This document shows positions 33,580-46,136 of a stretch of 64,000 nucleotides of DNA, one piece after another. Under the pieces are notes generated by a model. The model had not been told where the DNA came from, did not search any database, and was given only the letters and a program-made list of their open reading frames with translations. Both the position numbers and the translations under genes were made by a program. Each line of letters opens with the position of its first letter. Positions within the stretch are counted from its first letter, which is position 1. The stretch is from Ectocarpus siliculosus (taxonomy: Eukaryota > Sar > Phaeophyceae > Ectocarpales > Ectocarpaceae). The stretch is taken from the NCBI GenBank assembly GCA_000310025.1, contig FN647790.1, positions 259,094 through 323,093 on the forward strand, given 5' to 3'.

Positions 33580-36500
33580 TTAAGCAGTTATCTCGGAGAG
33601 GTTGACTGGGCGGCCCTCCTTAAGGGACTTGTCGCATGCCATGGCCATCTTGAGAGCGGCCAAACCGTCCTCTCCCGAAGGGGTGACGTCACCGCCCTCC
33701 TCCAAGATCTTGCAGAATGCCTGAATAACATACCAGTGGACACCCAAAGGAAAGGGGGGAGTTGAGTCAGGGGGAGAGGGACGGGAACGGATGGGAACAG
33801 AAGCACGTACAGAAACACAAAACTAGAGGCATAGATGGACTCAATAGGTGAAACCCGGACACTCTACCCACTATCGTGGGAGGGGGTTGGATACGGATTT
33901 CGCAGTGTAGCATGCGGCATTACCCTGCAACCTGGCGTATGTATTTGGTCACAGGTTAGGTCAAAGCACGCTCGTTATTTGAGTTGTGAGGTGGGTTCTT
34001 GAACTACGACACACTCCAGTTGACAAAGCAGAACGCGCCAACCGAAACATGGCAGCGAAGGGTTACGAGCATGTCCGACACGACGCTTGCACGCCGTTTG
34101 CCCCCCCCCCACCCCCCCCCCGCTCAACAGTCTTGCTCGCGTCTGCATAGCGTGGATGATGGAGGTGCACGATAGATTGTCCTTTGCCGTTCGCAAGCAA
34201 CCCACTACACACACGGAGATGCGGTAGCAACGCGTTCATGGCGGAGTCAACCCCAACAGCCCCTCCTGCGGAAAGGAACAACAAATCCTTGCAACCCGCC
34301 GTGACGAAAACGCAAGTAGGCGTTTATGAAGGGCGCCGTCGCCGCCGGTTCCCCGCCGTCTTACCCGGGTCTCGTTCTTGTAGGCGTCGGCGTAACGCGT
34401 CATGAAGAAGGCGTGCGGCAGGTCGGCCTGCTGCACCGATGTTCCCGTCCACTTCTGCACCGCGCTTGGGAAGTGGTTCTCGTGCTTGACGAGCCCGTCC
34501 GTGCCGAAGAACTCCACGCGCTGGTCGTAGCCGTAGGTGGCCTTGCGGCACACCTGCAGGAACAACGGGCATGGTTCATTCGTGTGCGCACAAGCACCGA
34601 GGGGGACAAGGAGAGACGGGGTACGAAAGAGAAAAGAGTTCACGTCGACATGAAAAACGCAGGAAAGAGAGGGCGACGAAGTTAACCAATCCGTCCTGCG
34701 GGTGTGCGCATCAACAGCAGAGAAGGAGCGGTGCAGTCAGGAAAAGCCGCGCTGCTTGTGGACCACCTCCCCCGGCACTGGTCGTCCGACAAGGCCGTGC
34801 GCATCTTTGCGAAAACACCGAAATGCCGGCTCAAGCAAGCACGCTGAACAGTACAGTACCCGTCCCCGCTGTAAGGCCACTTATCTGCGCACTCCAAAAA
34901 AAAACATGAAGCGTGGCAGCATTATCCTTAAAATGACAACCGGCCACGTATATTCTGCGGGGCACCACGCTTCTGACAAAACACGGTCTCCATAAATGCG
35001 GGTGAAGTGTCCTAAATACTGATGCCCCTAAAGCTGGCACCGCTGCTGCAGCATAACCTTCTTCCACATCGAAACCCGCACCTGGATTGTGGCAGTGGAG
35101 CCGCTCTCGAACTCGATGAGGATGTTGGCGGTGTCGATGGCCTCCGAAGGGTTGGAGTCCTTGAGCTCCAGGATGCTCTTGTCCACGTTGCACGCGCCGG
35201 TGGCGTACACGCGGACCGGCTCGTTGGTGCCGCACGAGCCCATCAGCCACCGCGCGATGTCGAGATCGTGGATGGCTGAGGGTTATTGGTCGTGGGAGGG
35301 GGTGGGAGACGAACACGGCATCGATTTGAGTGTCTACTTGCCTGAACTTCCAAGTCAAACAACAAAATCAACGGCATCGATCACAACAGTAACAATCAGA
35401 ACAACTTACGCCACGAAGAATACCGTTAACACTACGCCACGACTCACCCATGTCCTTGAAGAGGCCGCCGCCTCCCTTGACGTAGTCGAACGGAGGAGCG
35501 GCGGGGTCCCTCGACTGCAGGACGGCGGACACCGGCGTACCGACCTCACCCGCTTCGATCATAGCCTAAACACAAAAAGTTGGCGGGGGGAAGAGGGAGG
35601 ATGGCGTAAAATAGATAAAATTGAAACAGGTTGTGGACGAAACTCGTTGCGACACTTTCCTCCAGTAGAACCCTCGGCAGAGTTGGCAGTATTACGTTGG
35701 TGTCACGTGAGAGAAAATCGGATAGAAATTTGCACATTTGGAAAGCGGAGAATTGACGAAACGCAGCAGTCACATGCTGGTACTTCAAACGGAGGGGTGG
35801 GGGTAAGGGTGAAACAACTGGATCGGAAAACGTAGGCCCAATTAAGCCAAGCGAAAGAGCAAGAGACAAGTGCTTACAGAGCGGCTACGTGCGTCTATCG
35901 GTGGTGATTGCTGCGCGGACACAGGACGAAAAGCGCGGAACGGGTCCCCGGTGTGAGCACCCGAGCCCCGGTTGCACAATATTCAATTCCGAGGCGTTCT
36001 CCTTCCGAAACACGTAACTACAACAGAACCAACAAGACCAACAGCAGCAGCAGCAGCAGCAGCAGAAACGACAAACAACACAAACAGCACGGTATCATTA
36101 AAGTACCTGGAGTCGGCTGAAGGAAGGGTCGAAGCGTCGCTGGAACGCCGTCATGAGCTTCACGCCGCAGTCCTTGGCTACCTGTGTTCGCCCACCAGGT
36201 CAACATCCCATCGCATCCCATCCCAAACCGCATTTATCCAAGCAGGGGGATTGGATACAACAGATACAAAAAAAAACAGCGGAGTTAATAGGAAGCCCAA
36301 CACCATGCAGGTGCAAATGTTGAGGTGTCATTTTGTAGCTCATCCGAATCAACTCAAGTGACATGGAGGCGTCGGAGACCAAACAACACGTTAGGCCGGC
36401 AGCACCAATCAGCGACCGCACGAACGTTGCGCATGTCGTTGCACAACAGCAATGCATGGCTTGTGTGGAAGGACAAAAACCGCTTCTAATACATGCATCG

Positions 36501-38832
36501 GCGTTACTCTCTCGTGCGCCTACTGTACGGACTATCCCCACACCGGGTTTGAGGTAACCACAGCAGTGAATTAAGCACATGCCGTCCCGCCGAAAAAACG
36601 AAAAAACCCTTCCCTCACGTCGGAAAACACCTCGTTTGCCGGTTGCTCCGCACTCAAACGGGAGATCTCGGTGGGAAAACCTCGTCCTTGTTTTCTCCCC
36701 GTGAAGGCGGGAGGACGGCGACTGAAGAAAATCACAAACCACACAGACAAAATAGAAGAAACTACACAATACGAAACACCCAAAATGTGGAGACCACCTT
36801 CATAAAGGTAGAAACTCCCCAACGTCTGTCGAGGACGATTCCCTCTTTTCACAATGGCGTCGACGTGAGATGTCAGGGTGTCTGCTTTTGGTTGCAAAAG
36901 ACACGGGTTCAAAACCCGCTGGTCACTAAATTTTCTTCCGGATAACGGAAAAAGAAAAACGGTGGGTGGGCCAAGGGAGGACGCACTGGCTATCGAACTC
37001 GGAACTTCTGAAAACGTGGCGGACGTAGCGAACCCGTAAAACACGTACAGAGGATTGTGAGGAATGTGAATCGCCCCGCCGCCAGCCGGTCGGGTTCCGG
37101 TTACCCCAAGAAGACTTCTCTTGCCTGGGCAACAAGAAAAAGTCTCGAAAAAAGGGGGGGGTAATGTGGAGACCACCTTCATAAAGGTAGAAACTCCCCA
37201 ACGTCTGTCGAGGACGATTCCCTCTTTTCACAAAAACCCCAAAAACAAACACCTGGACGGCAGTCTCCATGAGTGTCCGCAAATGGATACTGCTGTATCG
37301 ACAGATGAAAATCACAAAATACCAACAAAAATGTTGAAAGACAAACCAACCACATAGCTGGACAGCGTCGGTGAATTCCCGCGAAATAGATACAGTGCCG
37401 ACTCCAGAAAATGACAAACTAGCAACGACATTCGAGAGGCAAAAACAACAGAAATACGAATCACACACCCCAAAACACACCTGGACAGCCTCGATAGTGC
37501 CCGCGAGGTCGGTGGCGATGGGCTTCTCGCAGAAGATGTGCTTCCCGGCCTTCGCCGAGGCCTTGATCTGGTCGGCGTGGAACTGCGAGGGGGAGCAGAT
37601 CCACACGGCCTCCACGTCGGGATCGTTGATCACCTCCATGCCCTGTGCGGATGTTGTCGCAAGGGAGAGGGATGGGAGAGGTCGGGATCATTGATCACCT
37701 CCATGCCCCGTGCGGTTGTTGTCGCAAGGGGGGAGGGATGAGAGGATGCGGGGAAGTGCACTCACGTAAACGCACGCCGTAGTCGTCAGACCATTGCCCT
37801 CGCATCCTTACGATGATGCCGGGACGCAGCGATACAGTATGCCGGGTTTTGGTCGCGGCCCAGGCTATGATTCATAAGGATGAGCCAGAAGCTGGTCATC
37901 ATTGTTTGCGGTGTCAAACCGGATATGCCGTGAGTGGGTGGGTGGGGAATCGTGGCACCATCACACCGCAATGAGAGCGTGCGGTGGATGGGCAACTCTG
38001 GGAGGAAGGGGGCGCGTTTGCACCATCACATCGCAATCGCCTGAGACCTTCTCCCGGCCTGCGGTGTGTCGGGAGGCACAGAGAGGGACGTTTGCACCAC
38101 ATTACAATCGCATCAACCGCCTTCGGGGAACTCGGCGTCTGGAAATACACGGAGATACGCTTCTGCACCACATCACAAAATCGCATGGACACGCCTTCAC
38201 GAACTGCTGAGTGCGGAAATTCACGGCGAGGCCTTCAGCACACACGATTCACAATCGGGTTGAAACGGCTCCATATCATCCGTGAGCCAACGCCATTTAC
38301 GACGTCCAACCCCGGTGCCACGCCCGGGTCAACAATGTGGTGGTGAGGTGATGGATACCGCTTGCTTCGTACGGTTGTACCAATGTCCTCCGGGCGGTTC
38401 GCCATGAATGAGACATGATGGGGTGTGGGGGAGTGTAGGGGCACTCCCTTGCGGATGGCATAGGTAACACTCTGGTCCTGCGGCTTCTCTCTCTTTCATG
38501 GCGTGCGATCATATACTGGCGACTCCGCTCGCAAGCTCACAACACGTGCTTGAAGGTGGCACCGACAAATATCCAAGGCAACAAGCAGCAGCAGCAAGAT
38601 CATCAGCAGCCGTAGCAGCAGTTGCGACAATCGAAAACAACAAAATAACAGCAACAGCAGCAGCAGCAGCAGCGGTAACCCACCTCCAGGGTGTACTTGG
38701 GCACACCGTACTTCTCGGTGACCACCTTGAGCACCGGCTCCACGACGTCGGAGATGATGACGGGCTTAACGCCGGGGACGCTGGCGAGGGTGTCGAGGTG
38801 AACCTGGCCGATGCGCCCCGCGCCGATGATGC
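33580..38832 (-). CDS. Inositol 2-dehydrogenase-like oxidoreductase (Gfo/Idh/MocA family)
   Basis: Seven exons on the minus strand: 38832-38684, 37642-37481, 36181-36107, 35565-35448, 35275-35082, 34553-34365 and 33720-33580. All junctions agree in phase and give 343 codons. The family uses NAD(P) to oxidise a sugar or cyclitol hydroxyl. The Rossmann motif is GIIGAGRIG. The EKP motif with the catalytic lysine is FCEKPIATD. The active-site Asp/His segment is GGGLFKDMAIHDLDIARW, split over an intron. AFQRRFDPSF and PHAFFMTRYADAY are also typical. Overall it is closest to myo-inositol 2-dehydrogenase (IolG); substrate choice cannot be read from sequence alone. The first exon (start codon to the first Gly, phase 1) was not found with confidence; one candidate is 39068-39008. 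Confidence 0.88.
36784..37233. repeat. Pair of identical 71 bp direct repeats in an intron
   Basis: 36784-36854 and 37163-37233 are identical over 71 bases (AATGTGGAGACCACC to CTCTTTTCACAA). The 308 bases between them include a tRNA-like GGGTTCAAAACCCG block. The pattern fits duplication of a target or excision footprint, or a small element with direct ends. Confidence 0.85.
37616..37745. repeat. Tandem duplication of an exon boundary (2 x 65 bp)
   Basis: 37616-37680 and 37681-37745 are near-identical copies. The first copy contains the start of exon 2 of the oxidoreductase gene with its acceptor AG. The second copy has the same coding bases, but the acceptor CAG reads CGG. Confidence 0.88.
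37755..37870 (+). repeat. Dispersed repeat of about 105 bp, copy 2
   Basis: It holds CCGTAGTCGT, GACCATTGCCCTCGCATCC, GCCGGGACGCAGCG and GCCGGGTTTTGGTC in the order seen in the other copies. It lies in the first known intron of the oxidoreductase gene. Confidence 0.6.
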
Positions 38833-41800
38833 CTGTCGCGCGACGCACAGGAGGAGACAAACAATGCGCGTTTCAACGTCAGAGCATACCAAAGTGACAC
38901 AACAACAACAGGCAGCAGCAACACACGTGGGGGAGGCGACAAGCGTTGAGTTCCCCAGTCTACCAGAGAACCACGAACAACAAATGCTCTCAAGACTATT
39001 TACTAACCGCCCCCAAAAAGGGACGAAGAGAGACATAAAATGGCCGTTCGTTTCCTTGGAGAGGGCATGGTTTCGGACGCCACCCCCTCCCGAGAACCAA
39101 AGCGCGGCAGATGATGAGATTACGTCGTCGGTGTCGTGTGCGTCCGCACAACAAAAAACAACAGAAAGCTCTACATTTATAGTACGCCCAAAGCAAAGGA
39201 GGTCTGCTGTTTTCTGGGTGGTATGCATATGATCGTCCATGCCCCGACACAAGGGCCAACAAAGAACTAAGAGGTATGCGTGTTCCAGAGCCTTATCAAC
39301 AGGGCCCTCCAATCGTGGGTACTCGTTCTACAGCTGCGGCAGTTGCTTTCCACGCGCGGGTCACAATTGCACGCGGGGTCTGCCAGGGACGCGAAAGAGA
39401 TGCGCGTCGCAAAAAGTGAGCATACGGAGCAGGTGCGTCTCGTTCTAAGGCAGCGTGCGTCCTCACCCGCTTTCTCTACACTAGCGGGGGCGAAAAACAC
39501 CGCCAAGAACCCTCAACACAAACAAATACAGTTGCGCCTGGAAATGAAAGCAATCGTTGACGTTCCAGCGTTGTTGGTGCACTTTTTTGCGCTTCAGCAG
39601 CGACCGGTTGGTCCTAAGGATTCCCCGACAATAGGCCCAAAAAATAAAAAAAGGAAACGGAGTCGCTGGCTTTCTAGGATCTCAGATGGTGTGAAGCCTG
39701 TTGAAGCCTAAACGAATCGCCGCTGCTTTCGAAGATCTGTCGTTCAGATGGTGTGGAACCATTACAGTGTGCTGTAAGAGAGCACAATCCGTTTGAAAGC
39801 GAACACGAATCGTCGCTGGCTTTCGAAGATCTGTGGGTCAGATGGTGCGGAACCTACAGCAGTAGTGTCGTAGCATAGAGAGCGCCATCCTTTTCGTTGC
39901 GGCAACGTTGATAACTTTCGTAACAGTGGTTGTGAGCTTGTCAGCGACGAAGATGGTCACCTCGCGGCAGGTCGAACACCAAACAATGAAGGGTGACTAT
40001 TGCCGTGGTAAGGGTTTCAGTTGTTGAGGGCGATAGCAAACCTTCCTGCCTGGTCGCCGAAATTTATGACCGCCCATGTTCAATGGTCAACCGGTCGATG
40101 CAAATTCAAGGGACGACACTCCCTTCGACTGTGGAATCTCCGGCGGGCAGTCTGTGAGTCATTGGATGCATGCTTTATAAAATAAACATACACCGCAGTA
40201 CAGTAGATACCACCAACAACACTGGCGTGGACCGTTGCATTGCACCACTGCCGTGGAAAAGTGGATCGTTGAATTTCGTGCGCAAGGGACACGAACACTA
40301 ACACGGAACGAGGAAAGCTTGAGCGCATCACCCGTCTTGAATTCTCCGACAATGCCACGCACATGACAAGCCCTTTCACAACAGACACACATGTTGCGGC
40401 CAACCACGGTTTCTAAAGTTCATTTATTCGGAGGGGCTTCCCCTGACGGAGGCAATAGGCTCCACGCCGTAACAGTCGTGCTGTGGTTGCGAGTACGAAA
40501 TGCATGCCCAGCCCCCACTGCACAGCAGTCGTCGTGGACAACGCAAGGTGTCGACGCTGCCGCGTGCTGTTGCGTTTGGGGGCAGCGGACCGCAGGAGCA
40601 GGCCCACAAGAAACCGGCGCGTATCGGGGGTCCTTTGGTGCTACATTACGCGTAAAAAGCTGCCGAACGCTCGCTGCTGCTGCTGCTGTAGCACTTCCGT
40701 GTAAAGATCAACCGCGGCTTGTGTCTGCTGCCTTTTTGCGAGCAGCATCAACCATGGAAAAAGTGCGGACCAAAATGGAGTACACACCAACGATACCGGA
40801 TAGATAGGTGGGTGCGAGGACAGAGTTAAGACGCTGCGGGGGGCTCACCGACATTCAGGGAGCGAGTCTGGGATGCAACGCCACGCCCCGCCCTAAAGTC
40901 ACCCACCAAGAAGGGGTAGCAGCGGCCGGCATCCGGCAGGGACATGCACGGCGGGGGTGAGGGCCAAAAAAAAAAAAAAGAGGAAACCGTCGGGGGCGGG
41001 AAGCAAGCAAGGACGCGTTGAAAAAAATTCAGCTCACGGTAGTACGCGTAGCGTGCAGTGCGCTTTCGGGTAGTTTGGGCTATTTACCCGTGTCACACGA
41101 CGCGAAATACCCATCAGTGCAAACACCAAACGACGCTTTCGCAACAGCAAGCGCAACTCAATACGGGGCCCGGTGATGTACTCCTCCGCATGGGTGTCCA
41201 CGCTCATGAAAGAAAACGGGTGAGAAGTTATGGAACAAATATCAAGTGGGGGTTCGCTACAAGGCACATCCATGGGAGGACTTAGAAACTCTCCCAGCAG
41301 GGACGAGCACCCCACACTACTCTCGGTGCAGCCATGCATGCATAACATTTGAGGCCATCAGCCCCCTCGACTCATGTGTGACAGGGGGCGGTGGGTGCCT
41401 GCCACATCTCGGTGTGTATGGACCATGAAAATACAATGCAATTCCCCACGGAACACAACACCGACAGCACCCACACTACCACCAACAGCAGCACTCTCTC
41501 CTACAGGGCAATTGGGGGACATCCACCATGAACTGAAGGCGCCATCGGGGCTGGGGAACCAAAGAGAGCATCTGCAATGCACCTCGTTTCCCTGGGTGGC
41601 GTGTGCTGCGTACACGCGCACAGACAGCAGGCAGTGACTCCGGGTTCCGAGAGGCCGGGGAGGTGATCATCGTGCTTTGGCGACGCATGCAAACGGGTTT
41701 GTAAGTGGGGTGGAAGCTTCAAAATCGGGCACCAACCTCGACGCCGTGTTGCCCATCCGCCGTGCAACCGTGGAGAACATGCTTCTTGTGCCTGGTGTAG

Positions 41801-42705
41801 AGAGAGGTGCGCTTGTTGTCCTCGCCCGCGCTGCTGGCTGGTCCAACTTTCGGGGGGACACCACACTGGCAATGTGGTAGCTACTATAACGTTTGTTCTG
41901 CGGAGCCCCCCCGGCGAAAAAGAAACGCTCATGCATGTGCATCCATCGAGAGGGTGTTTTCCTCATTCGCGTGTATGGGCTCACGTGTCACTCGACGACG
42001 TCTTTACCCGAGGTCGGCTGTGGTGGGCTGCTATTTCTTTGCTCTGCTGCAACTTTTCCGCCTTCTTTACTGATGCCGGGGTGATGGCCTCCGATTTTTG
42101 GAGCATTCCGCCGAACTGCCGTGGGGCACGCATGTAGACTACACATACATGCTATAAAAAGATTCTAAGCGCCCCTGCCGGAAGAGAATCGGAGGGGATC
42201 TATGGCTTTGGGATTGTTCGAAGTTTGTGTCGACTGTGCTATGCATTAATGAACGTTTTTTTTTTTTGTTTTTATCCACACGGCTTGCTCGAAATCGGGG
42301 AGAAGTACAAATACAGCGCCCCACCGCTGGCGAGAAACGGCTACTGTCCATACATGACAGCAAGGCCAATCCCTTGGAAGTCTCAACGAACGAGGACAGT
42401 AGGCTATTGCTAAGGGTACAAATGCCAGATTACAGGACCGTGCTTTTGGTGGACGCGTGTTTTTTCTGTTCTGCTGAATTCCAAAATGTGAGCCAAGATT
42501 GGGTTGGCATGGTCACGCTCGCTCGACCTGAGAAACATCCAAACAAGCCTGATGAATTCTCCCCCCGTCAATTCGCTGATCAACGAAAACCACATTCCTG
42601 CTACAGGAACACATTCTACTCCTGTACGAATTATTTAGTACAAAGAACGATCGCACTTCTATTCTAAAACGCGGTGCTTTCACGGTTCCCTTTTGGCGAT
42701 TGGCG
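38833..42705. other. Gene-poor stretch between the oxidoreductase and the 7TM gene
   Basis: The unknown first exon of the oxidoreductase gene should be here or further right. ORFs at 41501-41984 (minus) and 41677-41880 (plus) overlap each other and lack domains. The right end (about 42140-42705) is the 3' flank of the 7TM gene and is duplicated at about 50490-51017. Confidence 0.4.
39660..39860. repeat. Three diverged tandem units ending in CAGATGGTGYGRAACC
   Basis: CGYCGCTGGCTTTCKAAGATCT followed by CAGATGGTGTGGAACC occurs near 39661 (shortened), 39717 and 39809. The spacing is irregular (56 and 92 bases). Confidence 0.6.
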
Positions 42706-45700
42706 TCACTGCGCTGGCAGTCGCGGCGAGACGACCGGCCTTGTTGTAACGGATACCGATGCTGAACCGGGAGCGGCCTCAACGTGTTGTCCAACGGGTG
42801 CCGCCGACCAAATAATGGAAGATCCAAACTGCTCACGACCACTCACGGCGGTAAGAAACGCCAAATCGCCTCCAACACTAAGTCTACTCGTCGTCCGTTC
42901 ACCGCTATTTCCAGGAGGAGCAGCAGCAGCAGCAGCAGCAGCTGCATGAACCCCCGTTGGGGGTCGAGTGGTTGCCTCTGCAGGCGTGACGGTGCTGCGC
43001 CAATGCCGGAAACGGTTGTCTCGTTGTTGCAGGGATCGCTCGTGGTGCTGAGGAAGACCCTGTTCACCACGACGGTACTTGCAGAAGGCAACAACATCGA
43101 TGACCAAGGTACAGACAAGTCCACCGAGGTAGAAGAGGTTTAACACCAGCGGCCACAGCCACAAGTCCCGCATTCCATCGCGCAAGCTATCGCGGACTTG
43201 TACAGGAAGAGAGACAGCAGTGCGTCAAGTCGGGGTGGAATCTTCGTCATGAGTGCAATGCATGCATGTCGCACGTGAAGTGAGGGGGGGGGGGGGGGGG
43301 GGGGNNNNNNNNNNNNNNNNNNNNNNNNNNNNNNNNNNNNNNNNNNNNNNNNNNNNNNNNNNNNNNNNNNNNNNNNNNNNNNNNNNNNNNNNNNNNNNNN
43401 NNNNTTTCCCCCAAAAAGGGGGGGGGGGGGGGGGGGGGGGGTATTCATAGTCGTGCATGCCTAGTCGTTGGACCATTAACCTCGCATCCCTACAAAGCCG
43501 GGACGGAGCACGCCGGGTTCTCACCGGACCAGGAAGTGAGGGGGGGGGGGCGGTGTACTCATAGTCGTCTACTATATGCCGTAGTCGTTTGACCATTGAC
43601 CTTGCATCCCTACAAAGCCGGGACGGAGCACGCCGGGTTCTAACCGGACCAGGCTCTCATATTCCCAGCGCGTGACGTGAAGAGAGCGCTCACAAAAATT
43701 TGGCATTTTGCAAGATCCTCGAAGTATCCACACCGTACAACGTGGGGGCGGGGAACAAACCATGAACAGGTTGCCCGCCAAGCGCAATAGTGGCTGCCCG
43801 TCTAGGTTGTGCGTCCACACCAACGGCCTCCCACGCGTTCCGACGCACCTTCCTCGTCAGCGTTGGCCCATCCCAGCATGCCCATTACGAAGCGCGTTTG
43901 GGGGTAAAACAATGACGCTAGTACTCCCAGGCCGAGGACGAAGCACTTTCCCTTGGTCGCTTGCTTGTGGGAAGCGGACCAGACGAGAAAGATGACGCTC
44001 GAGACGCAGAAGACCAAGGGAATGCTTTGCAAGCCCGGGCCTAGCGAGTGTGGGGTTTTGGCGTACGAGAAGGACCGACAAGGGGTGGCACCGGGAGTCG
44101 CTTTAGCCCGCGGGGAGCAGTAGTACGAAGGACAGGGGGCGTCTGCAGGTATGTGCGTATGAATAAGAACGATCTCACGCCCTAGAACAGGCTGGGGAAA
44201 AGCGGTTCTTGGATGCAACGCAGTGTGATTACATGTGATTGTTAGTTGCGCTCCCACTCAACGCTGAAGCACCAACGTCGGAAGCCATACTACATGATAG
44301 GCGTTGATAAATACATCGCTCTCACCCACCCCGCAACCTGGACTCGCGAGAGAGTCTACCGCGACCGTGGCAATCGACAAAGTCGCCTTCCATCTCGTGT
44401 GGCATCCCTGCTGGACCAGAGTGAAAAGCATCGATGGGCCGGCCGCCCCATACAGACTAAATCGTTGGCACATGTGGGTCCACTTTGAAGAGAGGGTGGG
44501 GTGGGGTTGAGAATACGTTGCTTTGTGTGGGTTCGAGGCTCCTGCATCAATCTGGATGGTCGAAAAGGTTTGTTTATCGAATGTACGGGTGCTGAGTAGG
44601 GATGTATCCCCGGATTCTCCTGCCGTTGGTCCCAAGAGATGCAGAAACTCAATTCCAGAAAATCCTATATGCGTCGTAGACATTGTGAGATGATTGAATC
44701 ATAGCGAAATATTTGCAGTGCGTCCGACAGCCGGCTGACGGGTAAGACTTGTCCGGTCTTCGCACTCCCTCAAACAATTCCGCACTCACTCGAAAGACCC
44801 GAAGCGTCAACGTAGTTCACCAGAGTCGTCACGTCGAAGACCACGATAAGGGAGCCGATCCCGAGCAACACCCAAAACCGGCTCTTCGGATGGTTCCGAG
44901 TATAGATGTGGCGAAGATAGAAAGGTGGTTCTTGATGAGGCCCGGTTCCTCTCGATTCCGGATGGGAGATACGCAGGAGGGATATCTCTACGAGAGCTAC
45001 CAAGATTGCCCCCCAAGCAAGGACGAACGTCGGCCCCAGTAGCATCGCAGGAAAGCCGCTACCTGTGTATACGGTTGGAAGGTGAGGCGACACATACAGA
45101 TGGCGGCAGTGTTGAGGACAACTCGCAAGCTTTGAATTTTGGCCCAAGGGGTGTAGCTTTTTGTCACCAGGCGTTTGTCGCCACGAAGGTCCGAGCCAAG
45201 CTTATCTACCTACAAAGCAGTTGTCAAGATTTTTCTGTACCACTAGCACACAGCTCTTCCACCACTCTCAAACCCAAAAGACCCCTTTCGTACGGCGCGC
45301 TTCGTTCATGACAGTGTAGTCATGAAAATCTTGGGGCTGAATATGGGACGGGAAAAAAAACACCAACACCTTGGCTACATACGTACCCTACCGTCGTGGT
45401 ATGGACGGTGGATCCTCAGGTGAACGTAGACACTCGCCGCCAGACAGGCCGCCACCAGTTGGAAGAAAACAGAGCACGCTAGCAGCACCCTCATCGCGTT
45501 CCCCGTACGCCTTGCACACTTTCTCGAACCCGCGGGAACCGCCAACACCAGCGTAGCAAAGGAGCAAAGCACAGTGGCGATGCACTGCGTTGCGGTGAAG
45601 GTGCGATCTGCGTATTTGGGGGGTGATAAACAGGAGGATGCGCAGATGCGTGACGTATTTTTCGATATGCAGGCGTTTGGTAAATATTGTCAAGAGCTCG

Positions 45701-46136
45701 GGAGGTTCGTCTGAAAGTCGGGTGAGGCAGCCATGTGCCTCTGGCCTTGTTTCATAGCCCAACCCGAGGTACCGTTCAACTGGTACCTTTACATATTCTG
45801 GGCCGGGTTTGTGCCTATCGCTCCATCTAGGCCGACTGCGTTCAAATTAGGGCCACCCTTCAAGAACGCCACAAACTTGTTTCTTGATGCTGGAGAACTC
45901 TTCGCCAGGTAGATATCTATCGCGCGCAAAAATGCTTGTTTATTTTCTCCATCATCAACCGTTTAGTTCGTAACGTGACACTTACAGAGAGCACACCATG
46001 TGTACCAGTGTCCGTCCTCCTCATGGACGATGACACAAGCCGCCAGTGTTGACGCTCTGCCTGGTCTGAGGGTACTCCCGATAAACCAGTCGTCATCTGC
46101 TGCAGCGATCACGCTCAACACCCAAGCGAAGAGACC
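42706..46136 (-). CDS. Orphan seven-transmembrane protein (5' end missing)
   Basis: Five minus-strand exons with matching phases: 46136-45986, 45607-45392, 45062-44790, 44142-43849 and 43196-42706, 475 codons including the stop. After a region rich in Trp and Cys (YTWCALY) come seven hydrophobic segments: CIATVLCSFATLVLAVP; VLLACSVFFQLVAACLAA; PTFVLAWGAILVALVEI; FWVLLGIGSLIVVFDVTTL; IPLVFCVSSVIFLVWSA; F-V-LGLGVLASLFYP and its continuation; and WPLVLNLFYLGGLVCTLVI. The hydrophilic tail has a run of nine alanines from a GCA repeat. The seven helices suggest a receptor- or transporter-like topology, but I see no GPCR signature (no DRY or NPxxY), so the function is unknown. The first exon or exons, joining in phase 0 before GLFAWVLSV, were not found. 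A broken partial duplicate lies at 51018-52093. Confidence 0.72.
43305..43404. other. 100 N assembly gap in a G-run
   Basis: One hundred Ns are flanked by long G-runs inside an intron of the 7TM gene. The left flank (GTGAAGTGAGGGG) resembles the G-run head of the dispersed repeat that follows at 43535. The true gap may therefore be very small. Confidence 0.9.
43430..43530 (+). repeat. Dispersed repeat of about 105 bp, copy 3
   Basis: G-run, GTATTCATAGTCGTGCATGC, TTGGACCATTAACCTCGCATCC, GCCGGGACGGAGCACGCCGG and GTTCTCACCGGACCAGG. It is directly followed by copy 4. Confidence 0.85.
43540..43665 (+). repeat. Dispersed repeat of about 105 bp, copy 4
   Basis: The blocks are the same as copy 3, with GTTCTAACCGGACCAGG at the end. 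Copies 3 and 4 are about 95% identical over the central 60 bases, suggesting a recent tandem duplication. Confidence 0.85.

Noticed and set aside
36860-36935. tRNA-like segment with GGGTTCAAAACCCG
   Set aside because: The T arm is good, but the molecule is too short (about 63 bases) and lacks a D arm; at best a tRNA-derived relic.
38603-38860. Oxidoreductase start at 38860
   Set aside because: The codon there is TTG, and an acceptor CAG lies right before the first glycine, so an upstream exon is more likely.
39008-39068. Candidate first exon of the oxidoreductase gene
   Set aside because: Start codon and phase fit, but the encoded 20 residues do not resemble the family's N-terminus; kept only as a possibility.
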